DNA of 64,000 bases from Trematomus loennbergii (taxonomy: Eukaryota; Chordata; Actinopteri; Perciformes; Nototheniidae), in NCBI GenBank assembly GCA_012861695.1, contig JAAOOA010000027.1:2174724-2238723 (forward strand), written 5' to 3'. Both the position numbers and the translations under genes were made by a program. Below are positions 1 to 21,673 of the stretch, in pieces. The notes under the pieces were generated by a model that worked only from the letters and a program-made list of their open reading frames with translations, was not told the origin of the DNA and did not search any database. Within the stretch, counting starts at the first letter, position 1, and each line of letters starts with the position of its first letter.

Positions 1-690
1 CCGACTTCACGTGGAGGGGCAAAATGTTCCAGAGCCTGGGGCCCGCTGCTGCGAATGCTCGGTGCCCTCTGGTTTTAAGCCTAGTCTTGGGCACTACCAG
101 CAACAGCTGGTCAGCAGACCTTAACGCGATGGAGCAGTTCAGCTATATAGGCCGGAGCCAGCCCATTTAGGGCTTTGAAAACAAATAAAAGGAGTTTAAA
201 ATCTATTCTGAACCGAACTGGAAGCCAGTGTAGTGAGGCCAGAATTGGGGTTATGTGGTCACGCTTTTTATGGCCAGTGAGAAGACGTGCAGCTGCGTTC
301 TGAACTAGCTGCAGGCGTCTAATTGAGGCCTGGTCCATACCCACATACAGAGCGTTGCAGTAATCCAGTCTTGAGGTTACAAAGGCGTTAATAACCCTTT
401 CTAGATCTTTAAAAGATAAAAACGACTTGGTTTTGGCCAATAGTCGTATTTTATAAAAGCAGGATTTGACTACGCTGCTGAGCTGCTTATCAAATTTAAA
501 AGCGCTATTAAAGGTCACTCCAAGGTTCATGACAGAGGGGAGGATGTTTTTATTGAGAGACCCAGAATGTCAACCGGAGAGGCTGGAGGTTGGGGTCCAA
601 AAAGATGACCTCAGTCTTGCTCTCGTTGAGGGTGAGGAAGTTTTGGCTCAGCCAGGATTTAATCTCTGTTAAGCAGTCCATCACTGCCTA
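1..690 (-). mobile_element. L2-type LINE reverse-transcriptase fragment
   Basis: The - strand carries a 139-codon open stretch (530-111) that continues, with breaks, to both sides. It has hallmarks of the C-terminal end of an L2/CR1-clade retrotransposon ORF2: 'SRLDYCNALYVG', 'RLQLVQNAAARLLTG', 'ITPILASLHWLPV', 'ALNGLAPAYI', then 'AGPRLWN' near the left edge. The piece is truncated and has stops, so it is a dead copy in a med15 intron. The family level (non-LTR, L2-like) is confident; the exact subfamily is not. Confidence 0.85.
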
Positions 691-740
691 GTGAGTTAAC
701 ATTTGATTGAGAGGCAGATAATAAATACTGTATCGTATAG

Positions 741-1223
741 TAGGGCTGTGCAATTAATCGTATTTTAATCGCAATTACGATTTTGGCCTGCCATAATTAC
801 GAAAACAACATAATCGAAAAAAAAACTATTATTTAGCTTTGCTAGGTTGTAACAGTGCACTGCAACATATTTGATCTAATTAATTTAGTCTAATTTTTTT
901 TATTTATCATATTTGTATATGTTTAGTAGCTTGTGGAGTGCGCTCCAAAATATTTGTTGATCTTGTTTATTGGTATTTATTATTTTGATATTATTTATTT
1001 AAATGTATCATTTATTTAATTTATTTGTATTGGTTTTTCAGTTGAATTATATGTTCAGGGTAATCAACAGTTAAAAAGATACTGTTCAAATTATTATTTG
1101 TTTTAAAGTTCAATAAATGGATGTTTTCAAAGTCAATTAATAATCGTATTTAATAATCGTGATATAAATTATTTGACCAAAAATAATCGTGATTATGATT
1201 TTTGCCATAATCGAGCAGCCCTA
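741..1223. mobile_element. Non-autonomous hAT-like element (MITE)
   Basis: The two ends are inverted copies beginning TAGGGCTG, and both arms continue with AATCG/TAATCG-rich sequence. The flanks tcgtatag and tcgtatga match at 6 of 8 bases, as expected for an aged 8-bp hAT target duplication. There is no coding capacity. Confidence 0.7.
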
Positions 1224-1279
1224 TCGTATGAAACGTAAAATGGCAACTGTCGCAGTATTTCGCTGGTGAGAGATGTTTA

Positions 1280-1475
1280 GGGAGGCGTGTGGCGCAGTGG
1301 CCTAGTGCGTTGGTGTTTGGATCAGGTTCAAACCCCACTGCAGTCAGCATGTCGTTGTGTCCCTGGGCAAGACACTTCACCCCAAATTGCTCCTGTGGGG
1401 ATTGTCCACAGTATTGAGTATGTAAGTCGCTTTGGATAAAAGCGTAGAACAAGTGACATGTAATGAAATGTAATG
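1280..1475 (+). mobile_element. tRNA-derived SINE, copy 1
   Basis: The head resembles a tRNA promoter: an A-box-like 'tggcgcagtgg' and a B-box 'ggttcaaacccc' about 35 bases later. The tail contains 'gtcgctttggataaaagcg', a motif common in fish SINE tails. Two more copies of the same unit lie in opposite orientation at about 24,035-24,220 and 49,862-50,045, which shows that it is an interspersed repeat rather than a tRNA gene. Confidence 0.75.
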
Positions 1476-1599
1476 TTTACAATCACGCCCTCTAGTCTAC
1501 AGTGGCTTTAGCCTGTAGGAGCAGCTACTATTTGATATAAGGCTGCCAAGATGCCAGGGAAGTGCAGTTTCAACAATGTATGGCTTCTAAAGGATATGT

Positions 1600-2710
1600 A
1601 CCAATTAGTGTTAATTTCGTTGACTAAAACTATGACGAAATATGTTCGTCAACGACCTTTTTTTCCATGACTAAAACGAGACGATGACGAGACGGCACCG
1701 ACGGCAGTAAACAATAACTGTAACGAAATCAACATGCAATATCGTTGACGAAAAGTGACGAGACGAAAATGTAGTTTACTAAATAAAAACTATGCCAAAA
1801 TCTCTCTTTACTTTCGTTGACGAAAAATGAGGAGACTAAATATTATCCAAGATAACGTTACATCTCGATAGTCAGTTTTTCTCCCAGCAGTTCAATTTCC
1901 GGTGCAGCAGCTGTGTGTGTGCTGCGCGGGGCGGTACATTTGAATTTCACTGGGCAGCGGCACAATATGAACTGTCAGGAAGACTCGGGTCTAACTCATG
2001 GTCTAACTAACCTTATTTAACAGAAAATAAAATGGCAACAACAGGGCATGGGAGCAGTGGTCGCACTCGCGTTAACCGAATACCCCCCCGTCAGCGCGAG
2101 TGAGTGATGAGTTGTGTACAGACTCGACGGGTAATAATGGATTATGACGGAAATGTTACGATCCTGTCCGTCAAAATGACTGACAACGACAAAGTCTAAC
2201 GCCACCACTGCTTGGGAGAAAGAAACAATGTGATATTTGGGCCCATTTTCGCTACAATGAGGCGGAGAAAAAAAGTGAATGCATTGTTTTATCAGAAGGG
2301 AAGCAATGTGGCCAAACACAGCTGGTAAAAACACCACAAACCAGACCAGATACTCTCTGACTGCAAAGCTGCATTCTTAATCATTCAACCTGTGTTTTTC
2401 ATCAAATAAGGACAAGATATAATCTTATTGTGAAATAAGTTTGACTAAAATGACAAATTATTGGTTATGGCTGGACTAGTTTGACTGAAATGTTCTATAT
2501 AATCTGATGACTAAAAAAGACTCAACAGTTTTCATTGACAAAAGTAGACTCAAATAATTAGTTTTCTTTGACTAAAATAAGACTAAAATGCTCAGACTTT
2601 TAGTCGACTAAAACTTGACTAAATAAAAACAGGATGAAGGTGACTAAATATGACTAAAACTAAAAAGGAAATTTAACACAGGATTAAGACTAAAACTAAA
2701 TTAAAAAATA
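1600..2710. repeat. GACTAAAA-rich interspersed element
   Basis: Both ends are built from variants of 'ttgactaaaactatgacga' and 'gactaaaataagactaaaa'. The left end begins 'gttaatttcgttgactaaaa' and the right end closes with 'tttaacacaggattaagac', an imperfect inverted pair. The middle (about 2,040-2,205) carries a segment related to the element at 17,890-18,790 (shared 'gttaaccgaat', 'cctgtccgtcaaaat' and 'cgggtaataatgga' motifs), so one element sits in the other or they share a core. I see no coding capacity. Confidence 0.55.
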
Positions 2711-2934
2711 GTACCAATTGTGGTTATCAAAAGACATTCACTCAAGACGTGCTAAATGCAAACTGTGTTGTAAAATATTTTTTTTGGGTCATGGAAAATG
2801 AGGTAAAGGTCATGGAGAAGTCATTGAAAATCATTGGTGAAAAAGTGTATGAACCCTGATATAATATTTGACATTTTCCACTTAGCATGGAAACCCTTCT
2901 CTGCCAGTTATCAGGATAATTTACAAAAAGATAA

Positions 2935-3290
2935 TGTCCAAATATGACCTAAGGATCTTAAAAATAATGATATAACAATTTAAAATATGAATTAAGAATC
3001 TCAATTTGAATGACTAAAGATCTTAAAAATAATGACTTAGTATTTCAAAATAATGATATTATGAAATAATTGTATATTTAAGAATGACATTTAAGAGTCA
3101 CAAAGTATCTGAAAATAATGCTTATTTATTTCAAAATTATGACTCAGTATTTATGAATAATGACAAATCTCAAAATAATGACTTAATATCTCAAATGAAT
3201 GATTAAGAATTTCAATATGTATGTAACATATTATTTTAAAATAAAGACTTAGTATCTCAAATAAATAACTTAATATCTCATGCATCTAAT
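2935..3290. repeat. AT-rich degenerate tandem repeat
   Basis: Loose repetition of a unit of roughly 20-22 bases, close to 'aatatctcaaaataatgact' with many substitutions and spacing changes. It lies about 240 bases upstream of the first med15 exon in the window, within an intron. Confidence 0.55.
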
Positions 3291-3530
3291 CTATATATCT
3301 TTTTGTTTTTAGAGTTATTCTGAAAGTAATATCAGTTTTCATCTTGTTTTCTTCTTAGCTGGCAAAATGGGCTTTCATACAATAGTAAACAAACACTATA
3401 GATTATTTGAGAAACAAATTGATAATGATTTACCTATATTTACAACATGTTTCCATTTGAATGTCTGAGTCTACTGTTATACTATTTTAAATGGAGGGAT
3501 ATTAAGAATGACTTGTTGTTGTGTTAACAG

Positions 3531-13487
<9,957 letters not shown>

Positions 13488-14960
13488 AGCCCCGCCCACT
13501 TCTGTCTGAAGCCCTGCCCACCATTGCCTGATGCCCCACCCATCACCTGACCCAACCTGCAGACACCTCCTCCTCTCTGTGTTCACACCAACCATTGCAT
13601 CATTTCCGCTAACTTGCTTACTGAGTTACTCCATCATGATGGCTATTTGTAAAGAATCTGACTCAATGCAGGACCAAATTGCTTTTGGAATGCTTGTTTT
13701 CTCAATGGAGCTTGATCGTGGCTATGCTAACACGTTAGCTGCCTAAGATAACCTCTAAATACGGCAGCGATGTTATTGTTTATACATAGAGATATTAGGC
13801 GTGCCGAAGTATTTACCCGGTGTTTCATGGACAAACAGCAATTACATTACTCAGGAATAAAACCCATTTGGTGAATAATCGCTGAGGAGTTCAAGGCCCA
13901 CGTGAATAACCAAAAAACTGAACTTTGTAAAGCATCAGGGCTACAGTAAAGAGAAAATCAGGGAGAGTTTACTGACAAGACCATGGCAGTATCTAGGTTT
14001 AACCAAATGCTAAAGAGAAACTGATAAAGTCAGTAAAATGTTGGTATTTCTTGTGTGGAGGACGTGCAAAGTAAGCATTCTGAGAGTCCGAAAAATATAT
14101 TTTTCTTGCTAAATGTCTACTGTAAGTACAGTGTAAGTTATCCGGTGGCCAATGTTCCTCACCCTGGCATCCCTTAAATATTTCTATGTATAATGTGCAT
14201 CTCTAAAATGATATAAACTCCACCGCATTTAACAATGACAATAATCTTTCCTTTATTTCTAATTTAACGTCACGCACTTCTCCTTCGAATAGGAGACACG
14301 TCTTTGCATTGACGTTGATCAGGAAAAAAAAACATTTAATTTATAAAGCACTTTTTAAGAACCCAAATAAAGTATACAATAACAAACATTTCATAAAAGC
14401 AAACACAAAAACAAGATTCATTGATTAGTATAAGAAAATAGTAATCATGAAACAGAAAGCAGTGTAATCTGGTTTGGTGTGGACACAGCGTGAGTCGTCG
14501 TCCCCATACACTACAGAACCTGCAGGACTTTCCTCGTCATACATGTGCAGCTGTCCCCGAACGCCCCGTGACTGATATCTTGTATTCTGATCCCGACATT
14601 TCTCCTGATGCATTCTGGGTAAATTCAGACGTTTGCTCGGCTGCAGAAATGACTTCTTCCACGCTGCATTCAGAAGTCCCATAGACAGAGAGCAGATTTT
14701 AGCAGCTTGTATATAACATGAACACAAAAAGGGAAAAAAACAGTAACCGGACCGCCTGAAAGGTCATTTATCCCGATCTATATTCTGCTCCCTGAATGCA
14801 TCACATTGCTTCTGTTTATTCTGTTTCCTGTTTGAGATGTCATTTCAGTTTTGTACCACAGAAGAGCGCTGTTGTAAAGAAAAACTCTACTTTGCTTTTC
14901 AAATGAAAATATAAACATATTTTTTTGCTATCATGAATAAAAACTTTTCAGTTCAACTTT
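13488..14960 (+). other. med15: med15 3' UTR
   Basis: Follows the med15 stop. There are no frames with coding character. An AATAAA at 14,936-14,941 is the best polyadenylation signal; a weaker one lies near 14,365. The extent is inferred from these signals. Confidence 0.55.
14936..14941 (+). terminator. med15: Polyadenylation signal, med15
   Basis: Canonical AATAAA followed by a T-rich stretch ('cttttcagttcaacttttt'). It lies about 1.45 kb downstream of the med15 stop. Confidence 0.5.
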
Positions 14961-15196
14961 TTAAATATAGAAACCGTTTCAGTCACTGAAGACAATATGT
15001 ACTTTTCTGCAACAGCTTCAGGTTCACTGTTGTTGGATTAAAGCAACAATCATTTAACATTTGTTATAAAACATCAGCTTTATAATTGCTGGATGTAGAG
15101 AAGGTAGTTAAAAATAACAAATATTAATCTCAACAAGAATCTCTGAAATCTTAAAATAATTGGTAATTATAATTTACAAAATATGCCATTAACGTC

Positions 15197-15961
15197 ACTT
15201 AAACAAACGCTATTCTGCTCATTTTCAGGTTCATAATTATGTTGTGCCTCTGTGACATGTCTCCATGCGCTAATGTTCAAAAAGCTCTTTATTTGTCTCA
15301 TACTGCCTGTGCTGCAGCACCTCTTTTCACCCTCTGTCTGAAACCAGAGCCCAGTCTGCTCTGATTGGTTAGCTGGCCGGCTCTCTTGTGATTGGTCAAC
15401 TGCTTAGAGATGTTCCGCCCCTTAGCCTATCATTCATGTGTTGAAGTGCTAGCCAATCGAAACGCCAATGTAACATAGTGATGTCACTATGTTCAGGAAG
15501 TAAACAAGAGTCCAATGGAGGTGTAGCAGGAGGGGAAAATAAAAACAACAATATAAATATTCCCTCCCTGATCCGATGGGGAGTGGCTAAACAAGCCACA
15601 CCTGAGAGCTGGAGGAAGCTAATTAGACAAGTAAGTCACAGCTGTGAGCTGTGGAGGAGAGGAGACACTGAACTCCAGAAAATGGAAGAAGTGGAAGTCT
15701 GATGCAGCTTAATAACCCAGTTGGATGTTTGGGGAGTGTTTCTGGTCGTACTGAACCCAGGAGCTCCAACATCCTCCTTTGACCTGCATTCCCGGCCTGC
15801 TAGGACTTCAAGGTACGTTTTTCTCTGCATCCTTACAGATTCTCATTTCCCCCCCCACCCCTTAAAACCCTACACTCAACTAGTGTGTTATAGGTTGCAC
15901 AACAACCTATAACACACTACAGGGAAGGGAAAACCCAGAACGCAGAATAGGGTCCCTTTAA
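15197..15961. mobile_element. MITE family 'GATGTCACTATGTT', copy 2
   Basis: Left end 'ctattctgctcattttcagg' and right end 'gcagaatagggtccctttaa' are inverted with respect to each other. The shared middle is 'gtgatgtcactatgttcagg'. Compared with copy 3 it has about 300 extra bases (about 15,545-15,860) that may be a further insertion. Confidence 0.7.
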
Positions 15962-16150
15962 ATGTTGATGTCTCAGATAAGAACATAGGGAAATATTTTA
16001 TGTTCAAATGAACATTTTGACTTTTTTTTCTCTCTAAAGCCACGTCATTTGTTTTTTCCTCAAATGTTGGTTATTGTAAAGCCTTTCTATTTAATTCAGA
16101 ATTACATTATACATATGTTTTAAATATAACTTTGAAGGAACCTTGTAGAT

Positions 16151-16654
16151 CAGGGTGTCAAACTAAATTTCATAACGGGCCACATCAGCATTTTGGTTGC
16201 ACTCAAAGGGCCGGTTGTAACCTGTATGAAAATACATATGTAAATATTTAATATAAACGTATGTATTATATGACATTGCCTCTGCATTGGATCATTATCG
16301 GATAGGGTAATAACTTCATAATTAACTACGTCTGAAAGCAGAAGTCTAGGGCAAATCATTGGAAGTCTCTTCAATGAGAATGTCACAATGATTTTTTCAA
16401 AAAAAATTGAAAATGTAAAAAAAGGTGAGATTTTGAGAAAGAAAAGTCAAATTCTGGGAAAAAAGTCAAATTCTGAAAAATAAAATCATATTTGAGATGC
16501 ATTGTGGGACATGTAGTTTATGGGCAACGTGCTTCTGTAAATAGGCATGTAACCGTATAATAAACGTATTATATTCTTTCAGAGCTCTTGCGGGCCGCAT
16601 TAAATGAAGTCGTGGGCCGGATTTGGCCCCCGGGCCTTGAGTTTGACACCCCTG
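16151..16654. mobile_element. hAT (Charlie-like) MITE
   Basis: Ends cagggtgtcaaact and agtttgacacccctg. The flanking octamers ttgtagat (16,143-16,150) and ttatagat (16,655-16,662) match at 7 of 8. Internal 'gggccacatcagc' and 'tttggcccccgggcc' are typical of this group. It lies between the convergent ends of med15 and thoc6. Confidence 0.85.
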
Positions 16655-16705
16655 TTATAGATAATGAACATAATAATTATAAAAACTGTATAAAATGAGA
16701 CATAT

Positions 16706-16711
16706 TTTATT
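16706..16711 (-). terminator. thoc6: Polyadenylation signal, thoc6
   Basis: AATAAA on the - strand (tttatt on +) about 95 bases beyond the thoc6 stop, implying a short 3' UTR. Confidence 0.6.
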
Positions 16712-16805
16712 ATTTTCAGACTAAATGGTACAAAAGTTGTCAGGTGATTTTCCAACAAAGAAATACAGATATTCATACATCATTAAACGTGTGTGTGTGT
16801 GTGAG

Positions 16806-19800
16806 TCAGAAGCTGAGGGAGAAGGCTCTGTACGACAGGTTGGTGAACACGTCAATGTGATTGCTGCTGCCTCCCACCGTCAGCATCTGCACAGAAAATA
16901 CAAACATTTATTCATCTTTTATTTAATATATTCAGTATTCTGGATCAGTGTCTTGTCTACTCTAAACATGCAATATATTTTAGAGAAAATAATCCCTCCA
17001 CATGGTCAGAATATCTCTCATCCCTTTAAGAACCCAAAGACACAACTGTCTGTTTTATTTGTTCCATGTCCTTTATATATGTTGCATTGTAACTTGTCAA
17101 AAATATCATTTTTTAACACTTCAGGAGCAAAAAAGGGCTCACTCCACAAAAACAAAAAAAACCATATGTTTCAGGTGATTATAACTACGGTGTCTGAAAA
17201 AGATAACTGTCGCAAAAACATTTACATTAGGTTTACGAGCTGCACCTTCAGAAATGATATAAAAACACTAATGTGCCCAAACGCATACAAATGAAGAATC
17301 ATCTTCACCATCTTGACAACCCATGCAAAGCGTTTAGTAAAAGCGCTGCAAATACAAAACGCTGCAAGAAGCTGCAGAACGGAAGAGCGACACTAAAAAG
17401 TGACGCACACAGCCGGGACCGGAGTGCTTGTTGAGTTTGCCAACTGTCGCTGTTCAAAAAGCCAATAATACGTACATGATAAGTACGTTTCCAACAACAA
17501 AGCTATCACATGATTGCTTCTGATATTATTGCAGATTAGCTGTAAAATGGCTAGCTATAGCTAACCTAATATTTTCAAATATCCTGACAAAACACTTACA
17601 ATTATGGAACAGACTCACTCTGCCAACAGGGAAAGTTGGCAACCTTTATAATCCCTGCACATCAAAAAGCACTCCGGTCCCAGCTGTGTGCGTCTCTTTT
17701 TGGGGTCCCCGTGTCCGTTGTGTTTTAAGCCTCTTGAAGCATTTTGTTTATGCAGCGCTTTTAGTAAACGCTGCAGATGTTTCCTCAAATTGGTGATGAT
17801 GTTTCTTCATTTGCATGTGTTTTGGCACATTTGTGTTTATATATTTGTATCGTTTCTGAAGCTGCACGTTTGCACCTGTGGGTCCCCATCAAAGGTTGCG
17901 CTAGACTTTTTCGCTGCCCGTAATTTTGACGGACAGGATCGTAAAGTTTCCGTCAAAATCCATTATTACCCGTCGGTCTGTACACAACTGACGGGGGGGA
18001 AGAGCACGCTCGTGAACTGTCAACGGGGATTGTGAACTGTTAGCGCCGGTGTTGTGTCAAATGATGCACCCCCACCGTGAAATGCACCCCGTGTCACGGG
18101 AACGCGCATTTCTAAATGAAACGTTTAGACCTTAAAACGATGCTTAAAACGAAAAGTAAACGTCCAGGGTTTTTTTTAATGGTAATTTTCAGACTGTGAG
18201 TTGTTTAGTGGTAGCTGGTCCCTCGGCTCATGTCGTCCCCTCGGGCCACCTGTGCGTCAACAAATTGTCCCCCTGACCAACGTATATTATTGCAACACCC
18301 CAACCATCAAAATACGGAGCGAAAAGTTTGAACACAAGAATCAAGACTATATGAGCTACCACTAAACGACTCACAGTCTGAAAATTACCATTAAAAAAAC
18401 CCTGGACGTTTACTTTTCGTTTTAAGCATCGTTTTAAGGTGTAAACGTTTCATTTTCAAATGCGCGTTCCCGTGACAAGGGGTGCATTTCATGCCGGGGG
18501 TGCATCATTTGGCACAACACCGGTGTTATGCCGTGTTATGCATTTATGCATGCCCACTGCACCTCGCGGGAGCGCGCCACAGCGTAAAGCATAAACTCCC
18601 AGACATTTCAATGATTTGTACAGCAAAGTTAGGTCTGGAAACGACATAACGGCATAACACCGGAGCCCTGCTGCGGGGAAACTTTGGCGCTGTTCTGAGT
18701 TTGTTCTAATCCGTCAAAATGATGGACTGTTTTCAGATTTTTCCGTCATTGTTAAAAAAATTCCGTCATAGACGGAATATATTCGGTTAACGCGACCTCT
18801 GGTCCCCATATTATACACCAATAAAAACCCAATAACTTGCGGTGCATTCAATGTCTCACTGTGAAGTAACCGCAGATGTAACATGTATGTTATTTAACTT
18901 GTGGTACGTTCAGTTGCTCGCTGTGATATATAACTTGTGGTTCAGTGTCTCACCCGGTGCTCTGCGCTGTTGGTGTTGAGCTGCAGCGTGTTGAGGCTCT
19001 GTGGCGTACAGGGATCTGAGCCTTGACCTCCCCCCCAAGGAGACAGTGAGCCACAGACGGGCCCTCCCCCACAGCCAGGATCTACAGAGGAGGAAGGTAG
19101 GATGTACATGTTTTAATTAATACTCAGTTTAAACATAAAAAGGTGTAATAAAGAATAATAATACACAATTAAAAAGCTAGTACTTTATTATTTCATGGAG
19201 TCACAGTATCCACAGCATTGTGCTGCTAATATTTCAGAATAAAAGCCTTAACAACTGAAGAGATATTGTCCACGGAAAAACACGAAAGGGCTTTTTTTTT
19301 AAACGGAAAAGTTTAGTTAAAATGTAAATGTTTACTTTTCTCATGTCTGACATATTCTACAGAGATTAAGACATTTAGACTTTAGTATTTGTTTTCATGT
19401 TTATTTTCTTTTAGACTTTTCAATTGGATTTGGTTATCCAGTGGATAATCTCCACATAAAACTTGTATAATGATGAAACGTCAATGAAATACAGAAGTTC
19501 AAAGCTAACGTTATGCTATAAACAAATGACATCTTGGTCACGTCTTCACATCAACACCACTAACGTGTGCAACGCGGGGTCTCACCATGTCCTGGTAGAA
19601 GGACGTCTGTCTCTGGCAGCCCGTCAGAGGGAAGATGGAGGTCGGGGACAGAGAGCGGAGATGCCACAGAGACAGAGACGGACCTCCACCACACAGCTGC
19701 AGGACACAACCACACCATTAGCACTGAAAGAGTTTTCATTGGGGATAATCATAAGGAAAATAAACTACAATTAATTAATAATTTTAGTTCCTTACCATCC

Positions 19801-21638
19801 AGTCTGAGTCGGTGGTCAGACAGCTGATCCATTTACCGTACTGAGGTCGAGCACAACTCTGAAACACACCAGTCTGTTCATTTTTCTACCGTTTTAAAGA
19901 CTTTTACAAATGCAGAGCTGATGGGAGGATGACTTTGAGATGCAGCTACATATAAAGAACAGAGATGGGAGGAGGAAAGGAAGGTGAGCAAGAGGAGCAA
20001 AAAATAAAAGGGAGGAAGAAAGGAAGAATATGAAGAAGAGAGGTGAAAGAATAAAGGAGATGAAGTAAGAGTTCAAATCTGCTGCTCCAATGTAAGGTGA
20101 AACACATTTTTTTTCAAAAGTTAAATTCGTTTTTTAAGAGATACTTGCTATATACAGTGGAGGAAATAAGTATTTGATCCCCTTGCAACCAACAAGGACT
20201 CTGGCTTCCACAGACCGGTTAAATAAGTCCTCTTCCTTTAAAAAAGTACTCCTCATATCAACTTGTTACCTGTATAAAAGACACCTGTCCACAGATCAAT
20301 CAATCAGATTCCAACCTCTCCACCATGGGCAAGACTAAAGAGCGGTCTAAGGACCTCAGGGACTAGATTTTCCCTGAGACCAGCACCCTCTGATGACTGC
20401 ACAAGGCTGGGATCGGCTACAAGACCATCAGAAAGCAGCTCGGTGAGAAGGACACAACTGTTAGTGCCATTATTCGGAAATAGAAGAAAGACAAAATGAG
20501 CATCAGTCGCCCTCGGTCTGGGGCTCCACACAGGATCTGGCCCGTGGGGTATTGATGATGATGAGAAAGGTGAGGGATCAGCCAAGAACTACACGGAGGA
20601 ACTTGTTAATGATCTCAAGGCAGCTGGGACCACAGTCACCAAGAAAACTATTGGTAACACACACACCATAATGGATCAAATCCAGCAGCGCCTGAAGGCC
20701 CCCTGCTCAAGAAGAGACATGAACGGACCGTCTGAAGTTTGACAAGGAACATCTGAATGATTCAGAGAAGGCTTGGGAAGAGATGACGTGGTCAGAGGAG
20801 ACCAACATGTTGATCTTTGGCATCAACTCGACACGCCGTGTTTGGAGGAAGAGAGAGAGACCAACTACAAGAAGCGTCTGACCTCTGCTGTCCAACAAGG
20901 GTTTCTCCACCAAGTACTAACAAGGGGATCAAATACTTATTTCCCACAGTTAATATAATGTCAATTTCTGGATTTTCTTTTTATATTCTTTCTCTCATTA
21001 GGCAAACTTACAAAATCTGCAAGGGATCAAATACTTATTTCCTCCACTGTATATATATATACACACAGCTCTGAACAAAATTGAGAGACCACTACAAATA
21101 TTTCTTAAATCTCAATCTCTACATGTATGGCAGCCATTCCATTCCAGTGTCTGTTGAATTCCAACACACAGAAATGTTGTCAGTAGTTTATAGAATAAAA
21201 AAAATTAAAAATCATTTACTCAAACACATACCTATAAATAGTGAATCCAGAGAACAGATAATGCTGCAGTGGTCTATTTATCTTTCCAGAGTTGTATATA
21301 TATATCAGTATCAGGCGTTAAAGCTGTGGGCTGTTCCCTCACCTCGTACTTGTAGATCTCGACGCAATGCACAGACTGACCCGTCCTGCTGTCTGGAATA
21401 CAAATCGGAGAAATTAACAATACGTTTACAGTCTGCTGCTAGATGAGACATTACTTATCACTGACAACAATAATAATAATAATAAGGGGAAGAAGAAGAA
21501 AGGTGACTCACCCCACATCCTCACAGCTCCGTCCTCCCCCCCAGACAGGATCTCTGCCTCCCTCTCTCTCACACTCAAACAGTGCACGTAGTCTGAGTGT
21601 CCCTGCAGCACTGCTGCACACACACACACACCACCACA

Positions 21639-21673
<35 letters not shown>

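Noticed and set aside
111..530. Host gene on the - strand
   Set aside because: It matches the RT C-terminus of L2-type retrotransposons and is truncated.
1280..1475. tRNA gene
   Set aside because: A- and B-box motifs are present, but the sequence has no cloverleaf-forming 3' half and recurs three times with a SINE tail.
14425..14727. 100-codon - strand frame
   Set aside because: It lies in the med15 3' UTR, with no splice sites, no recognisable domain and an overlapping frame of similar length on the other strand.
16725..17294. 189-codon + strand frame
   Set aside because: It runs through the antisense of the last thoc6 exon and into a MITE; composition is that of AT-rich non-coding DNA.
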